This document shows, piece by piece, positions 1-8,193 of a stretch of 64,000 nt of DNA. Positions within the stretch are counted from its first letter, which is position 1, and every line of letters begins with the position of its first letter. The position numbers and the translations under genes were made by a program. The stretch comes from Caballeronia pedi (GTDB lineage: Bacteria; Pseudomonadota; Gammaproteobacteria; Burkholderiales; Burkholderiaceae). The notes under the pieces are model-generated. The model was not told the DNA's origin. It was given only the letters and a program-made list of their open reading frames with translations, and searched no databases. The stretch lies in the NCBI RefSeq assembly GCF_001544915.2, contig NZ_FCOE02000042.1, positions 1-64,000 of the forward strand. The letters are read 5' to 3'.

Positions 1-50
1 CCGATGATAGTGCGGAGCTCCCGTGTGAAAGTAGGTAATCGTCAGGCTCC
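1..50 (+). rRNA. 5S ribosomal RNA, 3' end (partial)
   Basis: The first 50 bases match the 3' third of a betaproteobacterial 5S rRNA as I know it, including the GATGATAGTGCGG segment and the closing GTAGGTAATCGTCAGGCTCC. The 5' part and the rest of the rRNA operon lie outside the window. An intrinsic terminator follows directly, so this is the end of an rrn operon. The exact 3' end is estimated. Confidence 0.9.
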
Positions 51-63
51 TCATGCTACAAAC

Positions 64-97
64 AAAAACCCCACCCCGCAAAGGTGGGGTTTTTGCG
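64..97 (+). terminator. rrn operon intrinsic terminator
   Basis: A perfect 12-bp stem (AAAAACCCCACC at 64-75 with GGTGGGGTTTTT at 83-94) closes a 7-base loop and ends in a T run. It sits 14 bases after the 5S end. Confidence 0.9.
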
Positions 98-152
98 TTT
101 CAGCCCCATTTCTTCCTCCTCGTCCTCTTGTTTACCTTCCCGCATCAAAATA

Positions 153-168
153 CTGTATAAATATACAG
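153..168 (+). promoter_or_regulatory. LexA (SOS) box upstream of imuA
   Basis: CTGTATAAATATACAG is a perfect 16-bp palindrome that matches the LexA consensus CTGT-N8-ACAG exactly, with an AT-rich centre. It lies 67 bp upstream of the imuA start and is the only such site I saw before the cassette. By family knowledge imuA-imuB-dnaE2 cassettes are LexA-repressed and induced by DNA damage, so this box very probably controls all three genes. Confidence 0.93.
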
Positions 169-235
169 TAAAACCAGAGGTCGCCGAGCGCTCGAACCAT
201 GAGCAGGCCCTTGCATTCGCTGGACGGGGAAACTC

Positions 236-1099
236 ATGGGCGCAGCACTTTCATTGCTCGATATCGGGCTGACATCGCATCTGCAGCGTCAGGTCTGGCA
301 GGGCAGTCCGATCAACGATCCCGACTCGAACATCATCTCGAGCGGCTTTCGGGCGCTCGATCTCGCCTTGCCAGGTGCGGGATGGATGCCCGGCTCAGTC
401 ACCGAATTGCTGATCGAGGAGAGTGGCGTCGGTGAAATCAGGCTGCTCGCGCACACGCTTCGTGAACTGACGGCAAGCAAAGGCCGCTCCGTCATCTTCG
501 TCGCGCCACCGTGGAAGCCCAATCTGGCCGCGCTTCGGGCGATGAACATCTCTGTGAACAAACTCGTCTGGGTCAAGGCGCCCGAGGATCAGGTGCTCTG
601 GGCGGCGGAACAGTCGCTGAAGCAGGACGGCATCGGCGCTGTGCTGATCTGGCTACCGCAAGTGCGTTCCGATGCGCTGCGAAGGTTGCAAGTGGCGGCT
701 CAAGACGCGCAGTCGCTGGCGTTCCTGTTCCGCCCGCTCAAAGCGGCGAAGCAATCATCCGCTGCGCCGCTGCGCATGGTCTGCAAGCCGATACTTCCTG
801 CCAACGCGCAGACGATGAACCGTCGCGAATGGATGCAGGCCGTCATGCTCGAAATCGACATCATCAAGCGGCGCGGTCCATTGCTGGGCAAGCCGTTGCG
901 GTTGAGCGTGCCGTTGCAGATGCCTGCGCTGCCCGAACATATTCGTCGTGCGCATCAGGCAAGGAAAGCACGAGAGGTCAAACATGTTGTGGATAGCGGT
1001 GACATTGCCGCTTTTATCGCTCGAAGCAGTCAGGCCGCCATCGATGCCCTCGGCATCAGCGAGTTCGATCTCGCCTGGAGCCGCATCGACGCCGAATGA
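236..1099 (+). CDS. imuA: ImuA, translesion DNA synthesis-associated RecA/SulA-like protein
   Basis: A 287-residue protein of the ImuA family, the RecA-related accessory factor of the ImuA-ImuB-DnaE2 mutasome. The N-terminal third carries the family pattern (SGFRALDLALPGAGW, then PGSVTELLIEESGVGE), which resembles a degenerate RecA core without a canonical Walker A motif. The chosen ATG has a purine-rich GGACGGGGA just upstream; an ATG at 199 lies in another frame. It is the first gene of a LexA-controlled cassette, and its 3' end overlaps imuB by 116 bases, which suggests translational coupling. Confidence 0.93.
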   Translation: MGAALSLLDIGLTSHLQRQVWQGSPINDPDSNIISSGFRALDLALPGAGWMPGSVTELLIEESGVGEIRLLAHTLRELTASKGRSVIFVAPPWKPNLAALRAMNISVNKLVWVKAPEDQVLWAAEQSLKQDGIGAVLIWLPQVRSDALRRLQVAAQDAQSLAFLFRPLKAAKQSSAAPLRMVCKPILPANAQTMNRREWMQAVMLEIDIIKRRGPLLGKPLRLSVPLQMPALPEHIRRAHQARKAREVKHVVDSGDIAAFIARSSQAAIDALGISEFDLAWSRIDAE

Positions 1100-2612
1100 T
1101 ATCGATCAGCCATGCTTCGCGCTCGCCGATCACGCGCGCATCCTGATGCCCGATCTCGTCGCGTTTCGGCTCGGCGTGCGGCCTGGCTCCACGCGCTCGC
1201 ATGCGTTCGCGCTGGCGCCCCAGCTGACGTTGCTCGCCGTCGATATTCGCGAAGAGCAGCGCGCACTCGAAGCCGTTGCGCTGGCGCTGCTCGCGTTCAC
1301 GCCCAAAGTCGTGCTGGCCCATGCGAACACGGTGCTGCTCGAAGTCGGCGCGAGCATGCGGCTCTTCGGCGGACTGCGCGCGTTGCTGTCCAGGGCGACG
1401 TCGACGGTGAAAGGATGCGGCTTCACCTCGCGCATGGGTTGCGCGCCGACTGCGTGGGGCGCATGGTTGCTGGCGCACGCGCGCACGCGCCGTGTGGCGC
1501 GTCGCGTGCGTATCGTGAAAGAGACGACGCTCGTACGCGTGCTCGATGAGCTACCCGTATCGCTCGTGCCGTCGGCGCATTCGCAGGGCAACGTGTTCGA
1601 ACAGATCGGTTGTACTACGCTCGCCGATCTGCGCCGTCTGCCGCGCAAGGGTGTCGCGCGACGGTTCGGGCAAGGCATCCTGCAATGGCTCGCGCAGGCA
1701 TACGGACAGGCGCCCGACCCGCGCGAGGCGTTTTGCGCGCCGGCGTCGTTCGAAGCGCGGCTCGAACTGCAGGCACGCGTGGAAAACGCCGACGCGCTGC
1801 TGTTCGCCGCCCGCCGTCTCGTGCTGCAACTCGCAGGCTGGCTGAGCGCGCATCATGCGGCCGTCAGCGAATTCTCGCTGTTGCTCGAGCACGAACTGGC
1901 CGCCCGTCATGCGCCGAAAACGTCGACGTTCAAGGTGGCGTGGGCCGTGCCGACGCGCGAAGCCGATCACATCCTCTGGCTGTTGCGCGAGAAGCTGAAT
2001 CAGACGAAGCTCGCAGCGCCCGTGATCGAGATGAAGCTTCTGGCCGACAAGGTCAGCGAACACGCGCCGCCGCCCGACACCCTGTTTCCGATGCCGGGCT
2101 CCGACAGCGAATCGATGGCGCAACTGCTCGAACGCCTGAGCGCGCGGCTCGGCGCCGAGAATGTCGTGCAACTGGTCGCACGGGACGATCATCGGCCCGA
2201 AGCGGCGATGACGGTCGAAGCCTATAAACCCGAGCGCGAAGCAAAGCCGAAGCGAGGCAAGAAGTCACCGGAGACTCAAACAGCAAAAGCGGACGCGCCG
2301 ATCGAGACAGAACCCGAAGCGCCAACCGAATCCGATGGACCGCTCGCACTTCCCGACCTGGCTGTTCCTTCGCAGCCGCGGCCCGCGTGGATACTCGAAA
2401 CGCCGCAAAAGCTGATGTTGCGCAACGAGCGGCCGTTCTATCAACGTCCGCTTAAGCTCATCAGCCGGACCGAGCGCATCGAGGCGGGATGGTGGGACGG
2501 CAACGGCGTCCAGCGCGATTACTACGTCGCCGCCGACGATCGCGGCCGCATGTTCTGGCTCTATCGCGAACGTCTGAGCGGATGCTGGTTTCTGCACGGT
2601 TTTTTCGGATGA
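984..2612 (+). CDS. imuB: ImuB, Y-family DNA polymerase-like protein (probably catalytically inactive)
   Basis: A 542-residue Y-family (DinB/UmuC-like) protein that acts in the SOS mutasome as the hub linking DnaE2 to the beta clamp. The start MLWIAVTLPLLSLEAV is preceded by GAGAGG; an in-frame ATG at 948 would add 12 residues that do not fit the family. The Asp of the usual N-terminal (HVDMD) motif and the Asp-Glu pair of the second motif are absent (here LLEVGASMRLFGG), which agrees with ImuB being a non-catalytic polymerase. Residues about 410-470 form a Lys/Glu/Pro-rich, probably disordered linker before a conserved C-terminal domain ending in FLHGFFG. dnaE2 starts 7 bases after its stop. 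Confidence 0.94.
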   Translation: MLWIAVTLPLLSLEAVRPPSMPSASASSISPGAASTPNDIDQPCFALADHARILMPDLVAFRLGVRPGSTRSHAFALAPQLTLLAVDIREEQRALEAVALALLAFTPKVVLAHANTVLLEVGASMRLFGGLRALLSRATSTVKGCGFTSRMGCAPTAWGAWLLAHARTRRVARRVRIVKETTLVRVLDELPVSLVPSAHSQGNVFEQIGCTTLADLRRLPRKGVARRFGQGILQWLAQAYGQAPDPREAFCAPASFEARLELQARVENADALLFAARRLVLQLAGWLSAHHAAVSEFSLLLEHELAARHAPKTSTFKVAWAVPTREADHILWLLREKLNQTKLAAPVIEMKLLADKVSEHAPPPDTLFPMPGSDSESMAQLLERLSARLGAENVVQLVARDDHRPEAAMTVEAYKPEREAKPKRGKKSPETQTAKADAPIETEPEAPTESDGPLALPDLAVPSQPRPAWILETPQKLMLRNERPFYQRPLKLISRTERIEAGWWDGNGVQRDYYVAADDRGRMFWLYRERLSGCWFLHGFFG

Positions 2613-2619
2613 CGCCGCC

Positions 2620-5600
2620 ATGGATGATTTGAGCGACATCATCGGCCTGAGCGAAGGCGACGAAAACAATGACAAGGCGGCATCGCTGGGCTCGTCGGCG
2701 TTGTTGCCCGGTTACGCCGAACTGCATTGCCTGAGCAACTTCTCGTTCCTGCGCGGCGCGTCGCATCCGCAGGAACTGGCTGCGGCCGCGCTCGAACATG
2801 GCTATACCGCGCTCGCGATCACGGATGAATGCTCGCTCGCGGGCGTCGTGCGTGCGCATGCCGCGATCAAGGACATCGAAGCGAAAGCGCAAGCCGATGC
2901 CGAAGCCGCGCGGCTTGCCGGCGAACCGCCGCCGAAGAAGCAAGAACTGAAGCTGATCATCGGCAGCGAACTGCATCTCACCGATGAAGACGGCGAAGCA
3001 TTCTGCACACTGATCGCGCTCGCGACGAATCGCGCAGGCTACGGCAACCTGTCGGAGCTGATTTCGCTTGCGCGCTCGCGTGCGCCCAAAGGCAGCTACA
3101 AGCTGGGCCCGGAAGACTTCACCAATCCCGCCGCCTCATCCAATACGGCAGATCTGCGCGGCGATATCGCGCATCTGAAGCACTTGCCCGATTGCCTTCT
3201 GATTCTCGTGCCGCAGCGCTCAGCGACGCTCGCCGATACGCTCGATCGCGCGCACTGGCTGGCCAGTTTCGCCGCGGGCCGCGCGTGGCTCGCGCTGGAA
3301 CTCTGGCAGGACGGCAGCGACGACGAACGTCTCGCTTCGTGTCGCGTGATGGCCGAAGCGAGCGGATTGCCGCTCGTCGCGGCGAGCGGCGCGCTGATGC
3401 ATGCGCGTTCGCGCAAGCCCTTGCAGGACACCTTGACCGCGATTCGCCTGAACCGGCCGCTCGCCGACTGCGGTTATGCGCTCGAAGCGAACGCGGAGCG
3501 GCATCTGCGCACGCGGCTGCGTATCGGCGCGCTGTATCCCAAGGAGGCGATCAGGGAAACGCTGAAGGTGGCCGCACGCTGCACGTTCACGCTCGACTCA
3601 CTCAGGTACGAATATCCCGAAGAACTGGTGCCGCCCGGCGAGACGCCCGCGAGTTATCTGCGCAAGCAGGTGATCGCGGGCGCGCTGCAACGCTGGCCGA
3701 ACGGCATGGATGCCGAGACGATCGGTCTTATGGAAAAAGAGCTGGCGCTCGTCGCCGCGCTTGAATACGAGAAGTACTTCCTGACGGTCTATGACATCGT
3801 CGCTTTTGCGCGCAGCAAAGGGATTCTGTGTCAGGGGCGCGGCTCGGCGGCGAATTCGATCATCTGCTATTGCCTTTTCATCACCGAGCTCGATCCGGTC
3901 CGGATGGACTTGCTGATCGAGCGCTTCATTTCGCAAGCGCGCAACGAGCCACCCGATATCGATGTCGATTTCGAGCATCAGCGGCGCGAGGAAGTGATCC
4001 AGTACATCTATCAAAAATACGGACGGCATCGCGCATCGCTGGCGGCCTCGCTCATCACGTATCACACGCGCAGTGCGCTGAAGGATGTCGGCAAGGCGCT
4101 CGGGCTCGATGCGTCGCTGATCGAGCGCATCGGCAAGTCGCAGCAGTGGTGGGACGGACCGTCGGCGGTCGCGGGCTATCTCAGGGAAGCGGGCTTCAGC
4201 GACGATTCGCATGTCACGAAGCATCTCATCCGCTTGACGCGCGAGTTGCGCGGCTTTCCGCGACATCTGTCGCAGCACGTCGGCGGCTTCGTGATCGCGC
4301 GGGAGCGGTTGTCGCGGCTCGTGCCGATCGAAAACGCCGCGATGAAAGACCGCTGCGTGATCCAGTGGGACAAGGACGATATCGATCAGTTGAAGCTCCT
4401 GAAAGTGGACGTGCTCGCGCTCGGCATGCTGTCCGCGATCCGGCGCGCGCTCGAATTCGTCGCGCTGCGGCGCGGCGTGCCGGGCTTCGGTCTCGCGCAT
4501 ATTCGCCGCGAGGACAAGGCGGTCTACGAGATGTGCTGCCGCGCGGACACCATCGGCGTGTTTCAGATCGAATCGCGCGCGCAGCAGAGCATGCTGCCGC
4601 GCTTGCGGCCCCAGAAGTATTACGACCTCGTGATCGAAGTGGCGATCGTGCGGCCCGGCCCGATCCAGGGCGGCATGGTGCATCCGTATCTGCGCCGCAA
4701 GCAGGGGCTGGAAGAGGAGGACTATCCGAAAGAGGAATTGCGGCCGGTGCTCGGCCGCACGCTCGGCGTGCCGATCTTTCAGGAGCAGGTGATGAAGCTC
4801 GCGATGGTCGCGGCCGGCTACACGGCGGAGCAGGCCGACCAGTTGCGCCGCGCGATGGCCGCGTGGCGTCGCGGCAGTCATCTGGAGAAATATCAGGCCG
4901 ATCTCATGAAAAAGATGCTCGCGCGCGGTTACGAGCACGATTTCGCAGCGCGCGTGTGCAAGCAGATCGAGGGTTTCGGCGAGTATGGTTTTCCGGAGAG
5001 TCACTCGGCGAGCTTCGCGCTGCTCGTCTATATCAGCGCGTGGATCAAGCGTTACGAGCCCGCGGCTTTTCTCGCCGGTCTGCTGAACAGCCAGCCGCTC
5101 GGCTTTTATTCGCCTTCGCAACTCGTTCAGGACGCAAAGCGCCACGGCGTGCCGGTGTTCGCGCCCGACGTTTCGCTGAGCGACTGGGAATCGGTGCTGG
5201 AAGCGCGGCCCGGCAACGGCGAGCGCATCGTGTTCGATGCCGGCAAGGAGCGGCGGCGTCAGCAGTTCTACGGCGCGGCCGAGTCGGATCGCGTGTTTCG
5301 GAAGACGGTGCGGCGCGGGGCGCGCAAGCTCAGAAAGCGCGTCGAACTGGATGGACGGCAATACGGCGCGAAAGGGCCGGGCGTGCGGATCGGTCTGCAA
5401 CTGATCAAGGGTCTCCCGCAGGCGGCGGCCGAGCGCATCATGGCCGCGCGCGCGCAAGCGCCGTTCACCGATGTCGACGATCTCACGCGTCGTGCGGACT
5501 TGTCGCGCCGCGAGCTCGAAGAGCTTGCGGCGGGGAATGCGCTCGCGAGCATCGCGGGGCATCGGCGTCAGGCGTGGTGGGCGGTCACGGCGCAGCAGCG

Positions 5601-6081
5601 CGCGCCCGAATTGCTGCGCGATGCGCCGATGAGCGAGGCGCCGCTCCTGCTGCCGGAGGCATCGGAAGGCCGCGAAATCGTCGACGATTACGCGAGTCTC
5701 GGGCTCACGCTCAATCGTCATCCGCTCGCTCTTCTGCGCGGCAAGCTGGCGCACATGCGTTTCAAGACAGCGGCCGAACTGGCGGACATCAGAAACGGAC
5801 GCTTCGTGCGAGCGTGCGGCATCGTGACCGTGCGGCAGCGGCCGGGCACGGCAAACGGGACGATTTTCGTCTCGATAGAAGACGAAACCGGCGCGATCAA
5901 CGTGATCGTCTGGCCCGGACTCGTCGAGAAGCAGCGCAAGGTGCTGCTAGGGGCGTCGCTGCTCGGCGTACATGGCGTCTGGCAAATGGAGGGCGAGGTG
6001 CGGCATCTGGTGGCGCAGCGGCTCGAAGACCATAGCGCGCTGCTCGGCCGCCTTGCCGCGCCGAGCCGCGATTTTCACTGA
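2620..6081 (+). CDS. dnaE2: Error-prone DNA polymerase DnaE2 (ImuC), C-family
   Basis: The catalytic subunit of the SOS mutasome. Domains in order are: a PHP domain from about residue 28 (AELHCLSNFSFLRGASHP); the C-family polymerase palm with RGSAANSIICYC near 408 and the catalytic acidic motif PDIDVDFEHQRRE near 445; helix-hairpin-helix repeats; and an OB-fold near 1060-1110 (IVTVRQRPGTANGTIFVSIE). At 1153 residues it is longer than the roughly 1050 usual for the family. The excess is an acidic N-terminal tail, a short charged insert in the PHP domain near residue 90-107, and a very basic insert at about 865-920. It ends 7 bases inside the convergent downstream gene. Confidence 0.96.
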   Translation: MDDLSDIIGLSEGDENNDKAASLGSSALLPGYAELHCLSNFSFLRGASHPQELAAAALEHGYTALAITDECSLAGVVRAHAAIKDIEAKAQADAEAARLAGEPPPKKQELKLIIGSELHLTDEDGEAFCTLIALATNRAGYGNLSELISLARSRAPKGSYKLGPEDFTNPAASSNTADLRGDIAHLKHLPDCLLILVPQRSATLADTLDRAHWLASFAAGRAWLALELWQDGSDDERLASCRVMAEASGLPLVAASGALMHARSRKPLQDTLTAIRLNRPLADCGYALEANAERHLRTRLRIGALYPKEAIRETLKVAARCTFTLDSLRYEYPEELVPPGETPASYLRKQVIAGALQRWPNGMDAETIGLMEKELALVAALEYEKYFLTVYDIVAFARSKGILCQGRGSAANSIICYCLFITELDPVRMDLLIERFISQARNEPPDIDVDFEHQRREEVIQYIYQKYGRHRASLAASLITYHTRSALKDVGKALGLDASLIERIGKSQQWWDGPSAVAGYLREAGFSDDSHVTKHLIRLTRELRGFPRHLSQHVGGFVIARERLSRLVPIENAAMKDRCVIQWDKDDIDQLKLLKVDVLALGMLSAIRRALEFVALRRGVPGFGLAHIRREDKAVYEMCCRADTIGVFQIESRAQQSMLPRLRPQKYYDLVIEVAIVRPGPIQGGMVHPYLRRKQGLEEEDYPKEELRPVLGRTLGVPIFQEQVMKLAMVAAGYTAEQADQLRRAMAAWRRGSHLEKYQADLMKKMLARGYEHDFAARVCKQIEGFGEYGFPESHSASFALLVYISAWIKRYEPAAFLAGLLNSQPLGFYSPSQLVQDAKRHGVPVFAPDVSLSDWESVLEARPGNGERIVFDAGKERRRQQFYGAAESDRVFRKTVRRGARKLRKRVELDGRQYGAKGPGVRIGLQLIKGLPQAAAERIMAARAQAPFTDVDDLTRRADLSRRELEELAAGNALASIAGHRRQAWWAVTAQQRAPELLRDAPMSEAPLLLPEASEGREIVDDYASLGLTLNRHPLALLRGKLAHMRFKTAAELADIRNGRFVRACGIVTVRQRPGTANGTIFVSIEDETGAINVIVWPGLVEKQRKVLLGASLLGVHGVWQMEGEVRHLVAQRLEDHSALLGRLAAPSRDFH

Positions 6082-7013
6082 GACGAGACGTCCGGATACC
6101 GTGCGAGCAGTCCGGCGATGGCGACATCGAACGGCGTGCGCCGGCCGATGCCGAGCGCTTCCAGCCGGCCGGAATCGAGATGGCAGTCGCGCGGGCGCGG
6201 GGTCGCGTCGGTCGGCGTGCGCTGCGCGACGAGCTTCGCGTCCACGTTCAGCACGCGCGCGATGCGTCGGGCGATATCGAACTTCGTCATCGGTTCGTCG
6301 CCGGACCATTGCGTGATGCCGGAGATCGTCGCGCCCTTCGCGTGATGTTCGAGCATGCCGCGAATCACCACGGCGACATCCGGCGTGAAAGTCGGATAGC
6401 GCGTCGCCCAGGCGTCCATCGAAGCGGGCGGGTTCGCTGGATCGGCGCACTTGACGATCGCGGACGTGAGGCTCGTTACCGCCGATTCGTTCCACTCGGT
6501 GAACGGACCGTAAAGCAACGGCAGGCGCAGCACGCAGGACGCCGGATCGCCCGCGAGCAACGCGCGTTCGCCGTCCAGTTTGCTTTGGCCGTAGGCGTTG
6601 AGCGGCGCGGGCGCATCGTCGGGAAGATAGGGCGGAGCGGCGCCGTCGAACACGTAGTCGGTCGAAATAGACAGCACCCACGCGCCGAGCGAGCGCGCCT
6701 CGCTCGCGATCACGCTCAATGCCTCCACGTTCAACGCGCGAGCGAGCGCCGGATCGTTTTCGCAGATGTCAGGACGCCGCTCCGCCGCCGCGACGACGAT
6801 CGCATCGGGCGCGAGTTCGCGAAGGAACGCGCGCACCGCTTCATGATCGAGCAGATCGAGTTTCACGCTCTGTGCGTCGGCGCGGCTGCGGGCCGTGCGC
6901 ACGATGCGCCATTCCTCTGCGCCGGGCGCGCTCGCCAGTTCGGCGGCGACGGCACGGCCCAGAAGTCCCGACGCGCCAATGAGGGCGACGGTAAAACGCC
7001 CGCCCGCGCTCAT
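6075..7013 (-). CDS. RmlD-like NAD(P)-dependent sugar-nucleotide reductase family protein
   Basis: A 312-residue extended short-chain dehydrogenase of the RmlD (dTDP-4-dehydrorhamnose reductase) group, which includes the MAT2B-like proteins. The N-terminus has a Rossmann glycine motif GASGLLG; STDYVFDG lies near residue 118 and the catalytic Tyr/Lys pair in YGQSKLDGE near 140. No rhamnose-pathway partners (rmlA, rmlB, rmlC) are nearby, so the substrate is unknown. Its ATG overlaps the copZ stop codon (ATGA), so it is translationally coupled to a copper chaperone gene and probably transcribed from the CueR-type promoter. Confidence 0.8.
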   Translation of the reverse strand: MSAGGRFTVALIGASGLLGRAVAAELASAPGAEEWRIVRTARSRADAQSVKLDLLDHEAVRAFLRELAPDAIVVAAAERRPDICENDPALARALNVEALSVIASEARSLGAWVLSISTDYVFDGAAPPYLPDDAPAPLNAYGQSKLDGERALLAGDPASCVLRLPLLYGPFTEWNESAVTSLTSAIVKCADPANPPASMDAWATRYPTFTPDVAVVIRGMLEHHAKGATISGITQWSGDEPMTKFDIARRIARVLNVDAKLVAQRTPTDATPRPRDCHLDSGRLEALGIGRRTPFDVAIAGLLARYPDVSSQ

Positions 7014-7216
7014 GCGGACGCGACGCCGACGACCGTGTAGCCCGCCTCGTCGATGGCGTCTTTCAACGCATCGTTCGATTGCGCCGATTCAACGGCGACC
7101 CGGCCTCGCTCCAGATCCACGCGAACCTGCGCCTGCGGATCGATTTCCTGGATCGAGCGCGTCACGGCCGCGACGCAGTGCTGGCAACTCATGCCTTGGA
7201 CTTCGAATTCGGTCAT
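7010..7216 (-). CDS. copZ: CopZ-like copper chaperone (HMA domain)
   Basis: A 68-residue single heavy-metal-associated domain. The metal-binding motif GMSCQHC gives Cys11 and Cys14, as in CopZ/Atx1 proteins that carry Cu(I) in the cytoplasm. I chose the ATG at 7216 because it gives the standard MTEFEVQGMSC start and has GAGGAAA upstream; a longer reading to 7315 would run through the promoter region. It is divergent from cueR, with a MerR-type operator between them, and its stop overlaps the start of the reductase gene. Confidence 0.93.
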   Translation of the reverse strand: MTEFEVQGMSCQHCVAAVTRSIQEIDPQAQVRVDLERGRVAVESAQSNDALKDAIDEAGYTVVGVASA

Positions 7217-7253
7217 AGCGGTTTCCTCTTGAAAAAGCGTTGATCGGCGACAT

Positions 7254-7284
7254 CGTATACCTTGCCATGATGGGAAGGTGTAGA
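7254..7284 (-). promoter_or_regulatory. CueR-type operator within the copZ promoter
   Basis: Between copZ and cueR, ACCTTGCC-N5-GGGAAGGT (7259-7279) is a near-perfect palindrome very like known CueR sites. On the minus strand it fills the gap between a -35-like TCTACA (7284-7279) and a -10-like TATACG (7259-7254). The spacer is 19 bp, the overlong spacing characteristic of promoters activated by MerR-family regulators through DNA distortion. The site also lies just upstream of cueR, so it may autoregulate cueR. Confidence 0.85.
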
Positions 7285-7313
7285 GTCGAAGCGACATTTT
7301 TTGAGGAACAGGC

Positions 7314-7700
7314 ATGAATATCGGCGAAGCGGCCCGCGCGTCGGGCGTGACGGCAAAGATGATTCGCTATTACGAGAGCGTCGGATTGCTCAATCCGGTC
7401 GGGCGGACATCGGCGGGATATCGCGTGTACGGCCACCAGGAAGTGCACGCGCTGCGTTTCGTGCGACAGGCGCGCCGGCTCGGCTTTCTCGTCGAGGATA
7501 TTCGAAAACTCCTGGCCTTATGGCAGGACCGGTCGCGTGCAAGCGCCGAAGTGAAGTCGATCGCACTGGAACACGTCGCGGAACTGGACCGGCGAATTGC
7601 CGAACTGACGGAAATGCGCGACACGCTGTCGCATCTTGCGAACCACTGTCATGGCGACGCCCGGCCGGATTGCCCGATTCTCGACAAGCTTGCGCAGTAA
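7314..7700 (+). CDS. cueR: CueR-like Cu(I)-responsive MerR-family regulator
   Basis: A 128-residue MerR-family protein: winged helix-turn-helix at residues 1-70 (MNIGEAARASGVTAKMIRYY), then a dimerisation helix. Cys112 and Cys120 in HCHGDARPDCPIL match the two-cysteine Cu(I) site of E. coli CueR, which distinguishes it from mercury or zinc members. AGGAACAGGC precedes the start. It is divergent from copZ, its probable target. A 7-bp hairpin (7701-7719) follows the stop but lacks a T run. Confidence 0.92.
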   Translation: MNIGEAARASGVTAKMIRYYESVGLLNPVGRTSAGYRVYGHQEVHALRFVRQARRLGFLVEDIRKLLALWQDRSRASAEVKSIALEHVAELDRRIAELTEMRDTLSHLANHCHGDARPDCPILDKLAQ

Positions 7701-7841
7701 ACGCACCGTGCTGGTGCGTATCCGACAGCAGATATGTGTGCAAATCAACTAATCATCTGAAAAATCAGCGATTTAAGCAAGGACTCTGCCCGCACCATTC
7801 CGAATCCGTATGCACAGTATTCAAGCATTTCACTAGCACTC

Positions 7842-7911
7842 CGTCAGGGTTTTCATCTATAATCCGGGTATTCCCTGATGCGGGTAATCCCTGACCCGAA
7901 CTGCCAGGGAT
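7842..7911 (+). promoter_or_regulatory. Promoter and repeat-rich leader of the DUF3563 gene
   Basis: TATAAT at 7858-7863 is a consensus -10 box; I found no good -35. Just downstream, CGGGTATTCCCTGA (7865-7878) and CGGGTAATCCCTGA (7881-7894) are two near-identical 14-bp direct repeats with the same register. ATCCCTG (7887-7893) can pair with CAGGGAT (7905-7911), and TCAGGG lies upstream at about 7844. The repeats would be inside the transcript. They could form a regulator-binding array or an RNA fold; the sequence does not decide. Confidence 0.55.
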
Positions 7912-7935
7912 CTTCTAGAGACCTTGGAGAACATC

Positions 7936-8082
7936 ATGTTTGCATTCCTGATCGAAAAACTGAGCATGTGGTTTGAAGCTGCCGAGCAGCGTCGCCGCGA
8001 AGCGTATCTTGCGCAATCGACGGACATCGTCCAGCTCGAACAGCGCATCCGCTCGCTCGAAACGAACGGCTACAACGCGTAA
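7936..8082 (+). CDS. DUF3563 family mini-protein
   Basis: A 48-residue protein, MFAFLIEKLSMWFEAAEQRR at the N-terminus and ETNGYNA at the end, matching the DUF3563 family that is common and often multi-copy in Burkholderiaceae. The N-terminal half is an amphipathic helix with aromatic residues; the second half (TDIVQLEQRIRSLE) is a short coiled-coil-like helix. TTGGAG stands upstream of the ATG. A strong terminator at 8125-8149 and a consensus -10 make it a monocistronic, probably well-expressed unit. The function is unknown. Confidence 0.88.
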   Translation: MFAFLIEKLSMWFEAAEQRRREAYLAQSTDIVQLEQRIRSLETNGYNA

Positions 8083-8124
8083 GCGTTTCGTTCGTGGCGT
8101 AAAAGCCGCCGAACGTGAAAGTTG

Positions 8125-8149
8125 AAAAGCCCCGCAATGCGGGGCTTTT
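8125..8149. terminator. Intrinsic terminator, probably bidirectional
   Basis: An 11-bp perfect stem (AAAAGCCCCGC and GCGGGGCTTTT) with a 3-base loop lies between the DUF3563 gene and the convergent DUF305 gene. A/T runs on both sides would let it serve both strands. Confidence 0.88.
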
Positions 8150-8193
8150 GCTTTGGCGCGCGGCACGCGCGTCGCCGGGCCGGGCATCTACCA

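Noticed and set aside
3598-5754. A 718-codon open frame opposite dnaE2
   Set aside because: Antisense shadow of the polymerase gene; composition typical of mirrored codons.
7701-7719. cueR terminator (ACGCACC/GGTGCGT hairpin)
   Set aside because: The stem is perfect but no T run follows, so I did not list it as a terminator.
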